NCBI GenBank assembly: GCA_024741835.1
Contig: JAENRP010000026.1
Location: 122,734-186,733, forward strand
From: Diplocarpon mali
Taxonomy: Eukaryota; Ascomycota; Leotiomycetes; Helotiales; Drepanopezizaceae
DNA: 64,000 nt
Direction: 5' to 3'
A model generated the notes under the pieces. That model was not told the DNA's origin. It worked only from the letters and a program-made list of their open reading frames with translations, and ran no database searches. Within the stretch, counting starts at the first letter, position 1. Each line of letters opens with the position of its first letter. The translations under genes and the position numbers were made by a program. Below, piece by piece: positions 21,449-34,099 of this stretch.

Positions 21449-23515
21449 TTACCACAACCCACTCATATGACCTCCTGCCGACCTAGGCCTCGTAGTAAAA
21501 TATTCCACCCATTCATCCATAATGAGCCGTGCGACATTCATTCCCATCAACGCGTTTGCTTCCATGGTGCTTAGAAAGCTGTCCATCCCACCAGTATAGT
21601 AAATGCGATAACCAGGCTCTATTGGTTGTTGGGAGTGGAACGCGCTATCTGTAGGGTAAGCCTGGTCCCATACTTTGGCGTAGTACCAGGTAATAGTTTC
21701 ACCACGAGTATTTCTGATCGTTGTGAGATCTGCGGGTACTAAGGAAATGTAAGTGGTTGAACCGAAAGGGATTGCGCTTCCATGCACTCACCATTTTTGC
21801 CCAAAAGCTCTGACAGAAATCGGCTCGTGATCTTCTCTGGCGAGACAATCTTGTAGATATACTCTTGTTCCAACGTTCTAGGGTTTGTAACCGCCTCAAG
21901 TGTTTCAATGCTGAAATAATAATCGGGCGCGTTAGCAGCGCTCGCCGGGCCCTTGGGCATAGTTGTTGCGATGCTGGTGGGGATCTTGGCTCCAGGTTTA
22001 AGACCAAAGAACTTTGGACTTATGCGATAGCCACTTGTGAAGACGGTAATGTGGAGTGTAGTGTAAGTAGTTTCCCATGGGTTTCGGTAAAGCTCTCCAT
22101 CTCCAACTTGGATTTCCTCCTTCTGGAAGGGAGCAGCAAGAATAACATTATCAAAATTATCATACGTTCTCCTCATCTGGTCGGCTGGTGCATGCTTGTT
22201 GATAGTGCTGATGGCGAAAGAAGAATAATTCACCCGCGTGACCGAGTTAACAGCTGTGTTGAGATACGTTTTGGCGTTTGCCTCCCTGATCATGCCGTTG
22301 ATGAGCCGCCAATTACCGCCTTCGATCTGCGAAGAAAGGGATGGATCTATAGCAGACATCGCCTGCAAACCTTGAGTGTTAGCCAGATTTTTCCCAAAAG
22401 CGGCTCGCGTCATGGCCTGGAGAACATCATTGACAAAAGGACTGTCATCTTTAATCTGCTAGCTATTAGCAAAGATCTTGCAGTGACGGAATGATACTGA
22501 CTTGGTTCAAATAAAGGACGGTCTTTGCATCGTAAGTTGCTGGTTGATGCAATCCCAAATCAATAGTGAAGCCTCTGAATTCTTTGAAAGGGAAGGATGG
22601 ATAAAGGTAAAGCTCCCTGAACTTGCGCATGATTTGGCCTATGAGGCTTTGGATCCTCATAGGGGTCCTTCCATACTTCACGAAAGCCTTCCCCATGTTC
22701 CAGACTTTCTTCCATGAAGAGGCACTCTCGGTGAAGAGGAAGCGCTGCCCGTCCCAGACGCCGGTGGAGGCGTGCTTTATCCCATGGGGTTTCCGGGTCT
22801 TTAAGCCCAACCGCTTCGTCGCATTCCCAAGGATTGGCAGGTCCATGCTAAAGTGCGAAGCCCCCAACTCGATAACAGGCGCGCGATCGTGATCATAAGC
22901 ACGCACAGACAAAGCGCGCCCCCCAACATAACCATTGCGCTCAAAGATGGTGATATTTATGTCCATGTTTTCCTGTTTGGCAAATTTCCGCAAGTGGTAT
23001 GCGGCGGAGCTTCCTGCTGCCCCGGATCCTGAGCATGCTGTTAGCGACACCAACAAATGATTTCGTAAGAAAATTTCGAATCTCATCTCAAGTCTTCAAG
23101 TGCCTGAAACCTCCAAGCATTCTCGGTGTCTTATGTAACTGACTTGCTAGCAAAAGGAATGCAAGCTAGTTCATGATGCTGCTCGATTGCAATGCTTGGG
23201 CGGACCGTCGTCAAGTGCAGCCAACGATCGAGTTCTTTCCGCCAGCAACTCTGTGGATATTTGAACAAGACGCTGACCACACTTCCAAGTACATGGGGGC
23301 AACTTGCGGAAGCTCGAGTGGCTTTCCAGAAACAGGGATAGAAAATAAACAAACATACCGATGATTGCGATGTTCCGGGTCCTGCCTTCATTCACATAAA
23401 GCCTGGACCCGCCAATTCGTCCCGAGCTACCAGCTGATGGCGGATCATCACTTAAACCTTGGCCGCAGAGAACGGTGATAATGAGCGTCGACACTAACTT
23501 CCAAGCCACGAACAT
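21449..23515 (-). CDS. Prenylcysteine oxidase / lyase family flavoprotein
   Basis: Minus-strand exons are 23515-23359, 23028-22502, 22455-21792 and 21738-21449 (545 aa). A signal-peptide-like start (MFVAWKLVSTLIITVLCG) precedes the FAD-binding dinucleotide motif IIGSGAAGSSAAYHL, which is split exactly by intron 1, and FERNGYVGGRA. The second half matches the prenylcysteine lyase domain, with RVNYSSF, NVILAAPF and the C-terminal YYTGGMDSFLSTMEANALMG. Members oxidatively release cysteine and a prenyl aldehyde from farnesyl- or geranylgeranyl-cysteine left after degradation of prenylated proteins. The signal peptide suggests entry into the secretory or lysosome/vacuole route. Intron 1 is unusually long at 330 nt; the others are 46 and 53 nt. 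The gene is sandwiched between two AT-rich islands but itself shows no broken frames. Confidence 0.88.
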
Positions 23516-23814
23516 ATTGATGGTGTTAATGAGAGTGAGAATGGTTATCGAAGAGAGAGCGGCGTTTCTCTCAGCTTTATAGGAAGCCTGTACTCCAGAT
23601 AGGCCAGCACAGACGGCCAAAGGGTGAACAGTTCAGGGTCTAGTCTGTAAAAAGAATAAAAGATCCGAGGTATACCTCTATTCCTCCAAAATATTGATTA
23701 GCAATCCTCCCGCGCCCAAATTGCCTGGCGTCTTACGACGCTCCATTTTCTTCCTTTGAAAAATCCGCCCAAAATAACAAGCTTGAATACTAGTAAGGCT
23801 TGGTACTACTCTGA

Positions 23815-24572
23815 CTAGGAAGCTTCCTCTTTCTTCCTTTTGATTTATTATATTAGTTCTACACTATATAGTACGAGCAGGAAACGCGACAGTTGTATTT
23901 GTATACATACTGAGAAAACTAGCTTAAAAAACTCCTTGCGATTCACTATTCGGCCTTGGTCCTGCTTATTCCTTGAACAAGAGTTCTCTTGTACCTTGGT
24001 CAAAAATAAGGCTTTCTAGGTTTTGAGCTTAAATCTTTTCTTAGGGGTTGCCTTTGATAGATAATAAGTGAAGGAATCGCCTTAGGTCTAACGTACAAAC
24101 TCTACTATCCAAGGCTGCGAATGCCTCTTATACAATTGCGACTATTTACTCAGTTGCTTATGATATATCTATCTTGCTAGTTGTTAGCAGCCACCTGACC
24201 TTAACCCTTCTCATTAATTTGTACTAGCTTTATAATATATCCTTTTCCTTGACTCTCTCTTAAACACTATAACCTGCCTTATTCCTCCTGATATCTATTA
24301 TTAAGTTGCTCCTTTCGTTATAGGTATATATTATAAACAATCTGAGAATACGCAAGTAGAGGTCCAAAGTATATAGGATATATAAAAGGGCAAAGAAGAT
24401 TTTTCATTATATAATTGAACGTACTTACATCTGCGTGGAAACGCCCGGGAAAATGCTTTCGACATTATAGGAACTTCATCTTAGCTTGGCAGAGTCTTTA
24501 AAAACTGGAGGTTCGTCGGAGACACCGCATACAGGTGTTGAGTGGTCGTCTCTCGGTAGCTTCTATTCTTGT
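23815..24572 (+). repeat. Dispersed repeat copy A
   Basis: It aligns collinearly with the segment at about 25290-26031. Matching landmarks are TACGAGCAGGAAACGC at 23872 with CACGAGCGGGAAACGC at 25347, and GTTCGTCGGAGAC at 24511 with GTTCGTAGGAGAC at 25970. The offset stays near 1.46-1.48 kb over the whole length. Differences are mostly transitions. Limits are approximate. Confidence 0.75.
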
Positions 24573-25289
24573 ATGATAGATATTTTAAGATGAATAAAAA
24601 AGCTCGAACCAATGACTAGCTTCCTACAGTAACGTCTATGATGATACTGCTGATTACCATAGTAGCTATATTAATCTGTCCATGCGCAAGATTGAGACCA
24701 ATGATATTTTGCTAAATCGAACCCATAATACGTATTAGCGCCTGCGCTAATACCACATACCCGAATCCAACGCCTCCTTCAATCCATTATTAGGCGGCTG
24801 TGGCAAAAATTTTCCGGAGCAGTAGCAGGGATTTAAACTGAGCAGCAAATCGCCCGACTAGGAACTCAGATCTGAAAAGCTAATACGTACTATCTCCACC
24901 GTGGAGTTTGCATTTGGCCGTAAGCATGTTTTTTTTCTCCAGAAGTCCATCTGTCCGGAAAGGAGTGCACCTTCTCGACATTGAAGCCTGCTTTTTCAAA
25001 TATATGCTGAATTATATTCGATTTGGGCTTCGCTATTTCTGAACTGGTCTACGAGCAATAGCTATCGACTTGGTTGGGAGAGACGAGTGCATTTGACGGC
25101 AAGCACGAGCATATACTCATACTCCGCACTATGACGTGAGATGGCGCGAGATGGCGCGAGATGATGTTTTCTATTTTGTGCAGTGGCGCGAATACCTTAA
25201 GCTGAGGAATCACCACGTGGAACTAAAATAAATACCGTCTTTCCGGCAGATTCGGATTTCAAATCGTCTCACCGGGTATCTCCGGGCGC

Positions 25290-26031
25290 TTTTCTTTCGA
25301 TTTCTTTTCTCCTTTTAACGTGCTATATTATTTCTAAACTATATAGCACGAGCGGGAAACGCAATAGTCGGATTACGTACAAGGAGAAAATCAGTATGAA
25401 AACCTTCTTACGATTCACTATTTTGCCTATCATACCTATGGTTCTAGATTCCTTGGGCAAGAGTCTAACCTAAATCTTACTTAACAATTATTCTATCTAA
25501 GTCTTAGGCGAGTGCATTCTTGAAAGGTGCCTTAATGAATAGAATCGCCTCAGATTCTTTATTTACCAAAGAGCCTTTTACGCAATCAGCGGCTATTTAC
25601 TTAATATATCAAGTGTCTTACTAGTTAGCGGCGGCTCTCGATTTTAACCCTTCTTATCAACTTTTATATAAGATTGTTAAAAAATATCCATTTCCTCCTC
25701 TTCCTCCTTCTATACTATAACCTGACCTTTTCCCCTGTTATATCCTTTATTAAGCCTTTCCTTCGATTGTAGGTATATATTTGGATAACCTTAAAGTACG
25801 CAAGTGGAGGTCGAAAGTAGAGGGTATTTGTAACTACAAACAGGTTATATGAAAAGGGTTCATTCCGAAGCTTCTGAAAAGTGCTGGCTTCATTTGACTC
25901 AGGGTTGGGTTATTTCGTAGTCGAAAGGACTCAATCTCGGCTCTGCAGACTCTTTAAAAGAATCTGCAGGTTCGTAGGAGACGCCGCGTATAAGTGTTGA
26001 GCCGTCGTCTCCCTCTATTCTCTCTTGAAAA
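25290..26031 (+). repeat. Dispersed repeat copy B
   Basis: This is the partner of copy A, in direct orientation about 1.47 kb downstream. Both end soon after a GTGTTGAG...GTCGTCTC motif. Either these are diverged long terminal repeats of a small non-autonomous element or two copies of one interspersed repeat. Confidence 0.75.
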
Positions 26032-26832
26032 TCTCGGGCCCGTCAGATTCGAGATAGCTCCAGCTGGAGAAAAAAGAAAACTTCAACAACAACGCATTTC
26101 TTTGTAGCTTCCTGTATTTGATGTTTTTCTAAATCTGTTCTGCCTCAGGCCGGAACAGACTTGTAAATCTAGTACTTGGGATTCCCACTATCTCTTAATC
26201 TCCCGGAATAATCCTACTTCTTACCATTTGAGCCTTGACTACTAAATATTCCCTCTAAATTTGCGTTAAGACTTTTTGCATCGTGCTACGCTTCGTCGAA
26301 TACGTATCAAAACTGTGTCAGACGCCAATTGATCGTCAAATTCATAGGGTTGCGCTGCTTAGATAAGGCTGGTCATCATGAAACCCATCTCCTAATCCAA
26401 TGCCCCAAAACTTCTGCTGAAGCTCACTAGTATTGAGGGCGTGCTCGAGCCCGACCCTCCCCCACTCTCCCGTCCACATACGCGACTTGTAAAGCACCTA
26501 CCTACCTGCCTTAAAGGTACGGAGCAAAATCCGAATTCTAAAAAGAATCGATTTTCTAACGACATAGGGCGTTTCAGATCATTAGATTACGCGGGTTTTG
26601 TAGCAGAATCTATCGCAAAGTCCGGCTAAATATTGCAGTCTCGGCTTCCTAGAAGTTGGAGGTTGCATAGGTCTCTCGCGTAAACCTATTGACTGGGCCA
26701 CCGTACCGTCGCGGGAAACTTGTTCAACCGCGTCGACGAAGAATTCGAAAAAAGGGCGGCAAATCCGTTCAACAGCACCTAAGGAAACGTAAATACGCCA
26801 AGTTCACAGTAGCAAGATCATTTATTGCTAGC

Positions 26833-28709
26833 ATGTCCGCCGCGCAGCTTCTCAACCCGAAAGCAGAGTCAAGAGTTAGTCTTCACGGCTGCCTCCGCAG
26901 AAAATGCTCACTGACCCCAAATAGAGAAGAGGAGAAGCTCTGAGAGTCAATATCAGTGCTGGTGAGGGTCTCCAAGATGTTTTGAAATCAAACCTGGGTC
27001 CGTTAGGAACCATCAAGATGTTTGTTACTTCTTACAACGCCGCATGACTATAGCTAATGGCTTCAAGGCTTGTTGACGGTGCTGGCGCGGTACGGAAGAG
27101 CTCCCACTCGTTAGCCTTCCTCGATCTGATTTTCATGTTCCGCAGATTAAACTTACGAAAGATGGAAATGTCCTGTTACGAGAGATGCAGATCCAAAATC
27201 CCACTGCAGTTATGATCGCAAGAGCAGCTACTGCCCAAGACGATATCTGTGGTGACGGCACAACCTCTGTGGTTCTGCTGGTTGGTGAACTTCTGAAACA
27301 GGCAGACAGATACATCTCGGAAGGGTTACATCCTCGAATTGTCACAGATGGATACGAAATTGCAAAGACTGAGTCTTTAAAGGTACGTTCAGGTATCGGC
27401 TAGCTCGAACCTCTGCTAATAACCCCCGCAGTTTCTGGACACATTCAAATTAGAGAGAGAAGTCGACCGAGAACTGCTGCTCTGCGTTGCGCGCACATCA
27501 CTCTCCACCAAGCTCAACCATACTCTCGCGGAAAAGCTCACCCCCGACATCGTCGATGCGGTACTCGCCATCTACCAAGCTCCAGCGAAGCCCGATTTAC
27601 ACATGATCGAAATCATGAAGATGCAACACAGAACCGCCTCCGAAACCCAGCTAATCCGGGGGCTTGCTTTAGATCACGGTGCAAGACATCCCGATATGCC
27701 AAAGAGAGTGGAGAATGCGTTCATCCTGAGTCTGAACGTCAGCTTAGAGTACGAGAAATCAGAGATAAACTCTGGTTTTTACTACTCAAGTGCGGAACAA
27801 AGAGACAAGCTCGTTGAGAGCGAACGCCGATTTGTGGATGAGAAGCTTCGAAAGATTGTTGAGTTGAAGAAGCAAGTCTGTGGTAACGATCCAAAGAAGG
27901 GCTTCGTGATTATTAATCAGAAGGGAATCGACCCTCTATCCCTCGATGTTCTCGTCAAGAGCGGAATCTTCGCCTTGAGACGTGCCAAGAGACGTAACAT
28001 GGAGAGATTGCAACTGATCTGTGGTGGTATTGCACAGAACAGTGTTGACGATTTGTCACCAGACATCCTGGGATGGGCAGGCAAAGTCTACGAACACCAA
28101 CTGGGAGAGGAAAAGTACACGTTCATCGAGGATGTCAAGGACCCCAAATCAGTGACGATTCTTATCAAGGGCCCCAACCAACATACCATCACCCAGATTT
28201 CTGACGCGGTCCGAGATGGTCTTCGAAGTGTATATAACATGATCGTGGATAAGAGTGTTGTTCCAGGTGCAGGGGCTTTCCAAGTAGCAGTTGCTGCCCA
28301 CCTGAACAGCGAGGCTTTCCGCAAGACAGTCAAGGGCAAGGCCAAGTGGGGAGTACAAGCTTTTTCTGACGCTATGTTGGTCATTCCAAAGACCCTAGCT
28401 GCAAACGCTGGCCACGACATTCAAGACGCGCGTGAGTACTGCCGTTCGTCCCAAAACACAAATCTAACATTGCGAACAGTTGCCAGTCTACAGGATGAGC
28501 AAGCCGAAGGCAACGTTGTTGGACTCGACCTGAAATCCGGCGAACCGATGGACCCCGTCCTGGCAGGTGTATACGATTCCTTCCGTGTGCTGAGGAACGC
28601 AATCGCTTCCAGTTCCGGAATTGCGTCGAACCTGCTTCTCTGCGACGAAATGTTGAAGGCAAGACAAATGGGTAGACAAGGTGGCCCTGGCCCTGGAATG
28701 GATGAATAG
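26833..28709 (+). CDS. CCT6: T-complex chaperonin subunit zeta (CCT6)
   Basis: Exons are 26833-26874, 26925-27019, 27068-27089, 27146-27382, 27432-28431 and 28480-28709 (541 aa; yeast Cct6 is of similar size). Exon 3 is only 22 nt and codes for LVDGAGA, with M split across the preceding intron. The first residues [14 protein letters not shown] continue into [13 protein letters not shown] after intron 1. Chaperonin motifs are [11 protein letters not shown] and the ATPase loop GDGTTS at about residues 89-94. CCT is the hetero-oligomeric cytosolic ring that folds actin and tubulin. The last intron (28432-28479) is 48 nt, stop-free and in frame, so retention would add 16 residues. The gene lies directly against the AT-rich island but is intact. 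Confidence 0.95.
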
Positions 28710-31013
28710 AAGAATTACCTGCTTTGATGCTAGGCTAATTTTTCCGCGGGGCTTATGATACGAAAATGTGTCCGTCGCTTTTCAATTGTCAAGGTAACAA
28801 TCCGATGTACATATAGTAAAGCACTCTTCCCACTGGGGTAAAATTAGAGGCGCATGCACCGGATGATAAACAGTGCTGGAGCTTAGTAAAGAGCCAGTAG
28901 TCGACGCAAAGAAATACTTCCCCAGCAGCAATAATACGCGTCTAATCAGAAGCCACTTGACCAGTTAGATCGCTCTGCTGACTAACATCGGTACCGTATT
29001 CGATTATACTGAAGTGGTGCTGCGAATACCAATAAGGCCGTATGATTATGCCAAAAACAAAATACAACCTGGAAGAATATCCTGTTCAAAATCCAAATCC
29101 TTAGTCGTCCGGAAATGATTTGCTCTACTTAGTAGGAATCTTCCTGCTATTTAGATTTTTCTTAAGACTTCCAAGCAAATTGAAAGTTGGTGTTAATGAG
29201 TAGTCTTTACAATTAGATGCCCAGAATCGAAGAAATGTTGCCCACTAACATGACGTTATACTTTCAGTGTAAGCTGATACCCTTAATGAATGAATGCTTG
29301 TCAAGAAAGCTTTCTCGGCGCATTTACTTTCACCTATAATTTTTATCTTTTGTAGAGTGAGTATATCGAAGAAATAAATAAGCTCATCCCGCATTAAAAC
29401 TCTTGGAGCAGTTGGTACAGAAGTCAAACTTCTAGAATAGATCACTGGCTTTAAAATTTGATTTTGCTGGGTAGATATTTTGCCGAGTGCTTAAGCTGCT
29501 CTGAGATATACCTGTTGGAAAGGAAAGGTTTGCGTGCGAATTCGTGGGATTTTTTTCTTCCTTTTTTTCTTTCCAAGTTGAGAGGCTAACTAATATGACG
29601 GGAGTCTATTGGTACTATCATGCCTAAATAGACGCCAAACGCCAAAGCTCATCTGAAAGCGCGGATAGACGGGGCACTTGTCAGTCACTGGTGAGATGTT
29701 GCGCGTCGTGGAAGAGTAAAGCAGTCCGAAGGATGGAGATTCTATTAATAAGTCGCCGTAACCGGATCGTCATATGCTTCACAAATTGACACATAGCTGG
29801 ATGTATCGGACTAATACAATTGCAACTCGCCCAAGTAGGGCGGGTGATGTTTTTCGTCTTCTTAGATGGACGCTTCTTTGTCTCCAAGTCACGGTCTTGC
29901 TGCAGGTTTAATTGAGATTAGAGTTCCGACTCGAGAGGGCTTGTCAACGTAGAGCAAGGTTATATCAATTGAAGTCGGAGCATTCAAGCTGTAGAAGTAC
30001 GGTGGCTTTGATATTAGTAAGAAAGCAGACTGGTTATGAAAGTAGACTAAGGAGCGCGGTTAAGTCGATATCATTGTGTGTAGCGGCCGTAAGTCGACAA
30101 GAATTAGTTACGTCGGCACTGCTTTAAAGTGCCTAATGAAGAAGCTCTCTGTGAGAGGCGTAACCAAGGGGCTATGCAGTTTCGATTCAGTAAGCCGCCG
30201 TCAACTTAGCCGCATTCAATATAAAGCGTAGAATGGGAACACTGCATGCTTCAAATGGAGCCCACTCCCTTTCGGTACTCTGGATATTAAGGATAAAATG
30301 GTTGGCTGGAATATCCTTCCAAACAATCACCCAGGTACATACGAAGTAGGATATACCTTACGGGAATAAGTAACTCTATAGGGGGGAACTCGGTGCCGGA
30401 TGGGTTCGCTCAGGATATCCTTGGATGCCGAATCCTCATGGAAAAAGATCCTACAGGACTACATTGCATGTACCCGTAGTGTTTCGATCTGGGTGTCTCG
30501 ATTCCGAGAAGCAATCTTTGAAAGTTAACTTTTATCAGGGGGATTTCGATTTCAGCACGGTCTTGCTCGTTGCTGGTGGGGAACTCGGACCAGAAAGATG
30601 TTCGATTTCCTTTCCAGCTTGAGCCATCATAAAGGAGAATCTGAATTAGGTACCCACCTCCCAACTCTACGGCATAACTCAAACCACACACAGGCGATTT
30701 TAACTCGAGGTCTCCAAGCTGGCATATTTACTCCCTTTACTCTACTCAAAAACCCTTGCTTTCGAACAAGCGCAAGCCAAGGGCAACCTCATGCAGCAAG
30801 CAGTAACTCCTGGGAACTCTGTCCATCTCTTGAATCGAATCCCACACAATACAAACGAGATCCGGCATTCGGGGGCCGATGCGCAGCTCACTTTCTCTTG
30901 CACCTGTCCACGGAGCTGCGTGAGCTACTCGGTCTAATATTTTCTAGCTTAATGGTCGCGCGCCCGCCTTGACCGACGTCAATCCTCTTTTGAGGGACTA
31001 GAAGCCGCTCGAG
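28710..31013. other. Gene-poor interval between CCT6 and the mannosidase gene
   Basis: Composition is moderately AT-rich. Short frames exist on both strands but none shows a domain or splice-supported continuation. The final part is presumably promoter of the GH47 gene. Confidence 0.5.
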
Positions 31014-34000
31014 ATGCTACGTCTACGGCGCTACCGCGTGTTTCTATTCTTCGCAATCATTTTCATCTTCCTGGTAATTCAGGTACGGAAAAGAAACGAC
31101 TGGTCGCGTCCTTCGAATGTCCAGGACACCGATGCTCCCCCTCGGTATGATGCCCATGAGCACGAGCACAACCACATCACCAACCAGCCGCCCATTGCAC
31201 AGCAGGAGAGCACTAAGGAAGCTCCACTGACTCAATCTACCACAAAGGAGCAGGCGGCGCAGATTGAGCCCTCTCAATCGATTGCGGCGCCTACTGCGGC
31301 GAAACCAGTTCTTCCCGAGTCGATACTTGAGGGTGATCTGCCCGAGAGGATACCGGTACCGCCGACAAAGGTCGGCGGTGATGACGATTTACATGCGGCC
31401 TCTCCGCCGGGCAGGCAAGATTTATCTGCTTCTCCTGCTGAGGTTGCTGAAACCGTACACTGGGAAAGGCAGGTCCAGCATTTCCCCATACCTGCGGAAT
31501 CGCTCATCAGGCTGCCGACTGGAACCCCCGTGGAGATTCCTAGGATTCAACATATCTTCAATGACGAAACCACGGACGCAAAAATAAATAGGGAGAAGCG
31601 CCAGGGGAGGGTCAAGGAGGAGTTCAAGAAGGCATGGACTGGCTACAAAACGAAGGCATGGCTCCACGACGAGCTGTCGCCGGTTACGGGCAATTTTCGT
31701 GATCCCTTCTGCGGATGGGCCGCAACCTTGGTGGATACTCTAGACACCCTCTGGATAATGGGCCTCCAGGAAGAGTTCGAGGAAGCTGCCAAAGCGGTGG
31801 ACTTGATTGATTTTACCACCAGTCCAAGAAGCGACATTCCAATGTTCGAAACTACCATACGATATCTAGGTGGCCTTGTTGCCGCCTATGATGTTAGTGG
31901 AGCCAAGTACAAGAACCTGTTGGTTAAAGCTGAAGAATTGGCTGAAGTTTTGATCGGAGCTTTCGACACACCAAATAGAATGCCAGTGTTGTATTACCAC
32001 TGGATGCCAGCATATGCATCTCAGGCACATCGTGCTAGTAGACGGTCCAATCTGGCAGAACTTGGGTCTCTGTCTTTGGAGTTTACCAGGTTGGCCCAAT
32101 TGACCAAAGAGCCCAAGTACTATGATGCTGTTGCACGTGTAACGCAAGCACTGTCTGAATGGCAAGATCGCGGTACGAAACTCATCGGTGTTTTCCCCGA
32201 AAGTGTGGACGCTTCTGGCTGTAACAGAACCTTGCCAGCCTCGCCCCAGCTACCCGTGGCAATCAATCAGCAGGAACCAGCAACCAGGCCGGCAGCAACT
32301 GAAGCAGACCCTCTAGGATATCAACCGAGTGCCCCTGAGGCTGACCCTGAGGCTGTCCAGATCAAAAGTAAACAAGACAGTCTCTCTGGGCCGGGAACAC
32401 TGGAGGTCCAATTATCCACGGGCGACGCAGACAAAGCCCGTGTTGTTGGCTGGGATGATCCGAAGGAGATTGGGGGTTCAAAGAAGAAGAGAACATTGGA
32501 GCAGGGCGCAGGTACCACGGCAGTTAAGGCGGCCATACACTCAGGTGTTGATGATGAGGACTGCTTGGAGCAAGGTCTAGAGCCAGCTTCGAGCTACGGT
32601 GCCGATAAGTTTTCGATGGGAGGTAGTCAAGACTCCACTTATGAGTATTTTTCCAAGGCAAGTACAAATGGCCACTATTGTGCGTTTTCAAGCTGACACT
32701 TGATAGCAATATCTTCTGCTTGGCGGCTTAGATGACACGTACCACAAGATGTATACCAAGACCATTGATGCGGTGCGGAAGTGGATGCTCTATCGTCCAA
32801 TGGTTCCAGACAATAGGGACATCCTATTTGCAGGCTCAGTCACGACCAACGGCGACCCCAGTCAAGATTTGATCCTGATTGCCGAAGTGGAACATCTGAC
32901 TTGTTTCATCGGTGGCATGTTTGGTATGGGAGCAAAGATTTTTGGAATAGAGGGTGATCTAGAAATTGCTAAAAAGCTCACTGATGGCTGTGTGTGGGCT
33001 TACGAATCGACTCGCTCTGGAGTAATGCCTGAAAGTGCTATTGTGCTTCCCTGCAAGGACGCTGAGCATTGCACCTGGAATGAGACGTTGTATTGGGAAT
33101 ACTTGGATCCCATGCGTATACAAAGAGACCGGAACGTTGCCGACTATGACCGAACTGTTAAGTCTCATGCAGCTGCTTCAGACAACAAGCTGGCAGACGA
33201 TTTGGCTTTGCCTGGGGAAAACGATTCAGCTCGGGCAAAGACAGCGGCTGAAAAAGACAATCTAGATAATGCGTCCCCCCTTGCCCACAAATCTTCCTCG
33301 CCCTCTACAAGCGATGGCGCTTTGAAGGACAATCCTAACTCTTTGTACAAACGTCAGAGCTCTCCAAAGGGTGACGTTCCCAAACTAATGACGCAAAAAT
33401 TTGCAGACGACACTCCTGCCGCCAAATCTGTTCCGAAAGCTCAGCAGGCTGCTGATGCTCCAGCATCTCCGGCAGCTCTTAGCCCCGCCGACAGGCTGTA
33501 CGAGGCAAAATCCAAAGAAGCTGAGCTTGAGCTTGAAAGCTTTGCCACAACTTCTGGGTATCAGGCCGAGAAACCCCTTTCTGATATCAAAGACCACTCT
33601 CCAGCGGCAGTTCTTGCCACCGATGCAGCAGAGACCTTTTCGGATCCCTTGCGGCCTGAAACACACAAAGAGTATGTTACAGCCCTCATCGAGAACGAAG
33701 GTCTCCCTGCTGGTTTCGTGACTTTGAGATCCAAGAAGTACATACTGAGGTAACCAAAGCCACCCCGAAGGAATCCCCTTGTACTAACCAGTATTTCGCA
33801 GACCAGAAGCAATTGAGTCGGTTTGGTACATGTACCGCATCACTGGTGACTCAACATGGCAGGACAAAGGCTGGAAAATGTTTGAGTCCATCATAAACGC
33901 CACATCTACCGAGTATGGGCATTCCGCGATCTACGACGTCACTTTAGAACAGCCTGTCCGAATCGACGAAATGGAGAGTTTTTGGCTTGCAGAGACCCTC

Positions 34001-34099
34001 AAGTACTTTTATCTACTCTACTCGACACCTGATACCATCAGCCTGGATGAGTGGGTTCTGAATACGGAGGCCCATCCTTTCAAAAGACCTACAGCATGA
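31014..34099 (+). CDS. GH47 alpha-1,2-mannosidase, type II membrane protein with large inserts
   Basis: Exons are 31014-32657, 32707-33749 and 33802-34099 (994 aa). A single N-terminal membrane anchor (about residues 8-24) is followed by a Pro/Glu/Ser-rich stem. The GH47 barrel starts near residue 220 with [20 protein letters not shown] and continues with [20 protein letters not shown]. It ends with [35 protein letters not shown] and [11 protein letters not shown], which carries the conserved Thr of the calcium site. Class I mannosidases trim mannose from N-glycans in the ER or Golgi, and some mark misfolded glycoproteins. Two long low-complexity inserts (about residues 400-535 and 700-862) make it roughly twice the usual 500-600 aa, as in Mnl2-like fungal proteins. 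Intron 1 uses a GC donor (AAG|GCAAGT), forced by the reading frame. Confidence 0.92.

Larger units (their letters stand above)
23516..26832. other. AT-rich island with two ~0.75-kb direct repeats
   Basis: No gene is supported. The two related segments are listed separately. Between them lie a perfect hairpin (24732-24753) and a short GATGGCGCGA duplication at about 25139-25160. The last few hundred bases act as promoter of CCT6. Confidence 0.6.
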
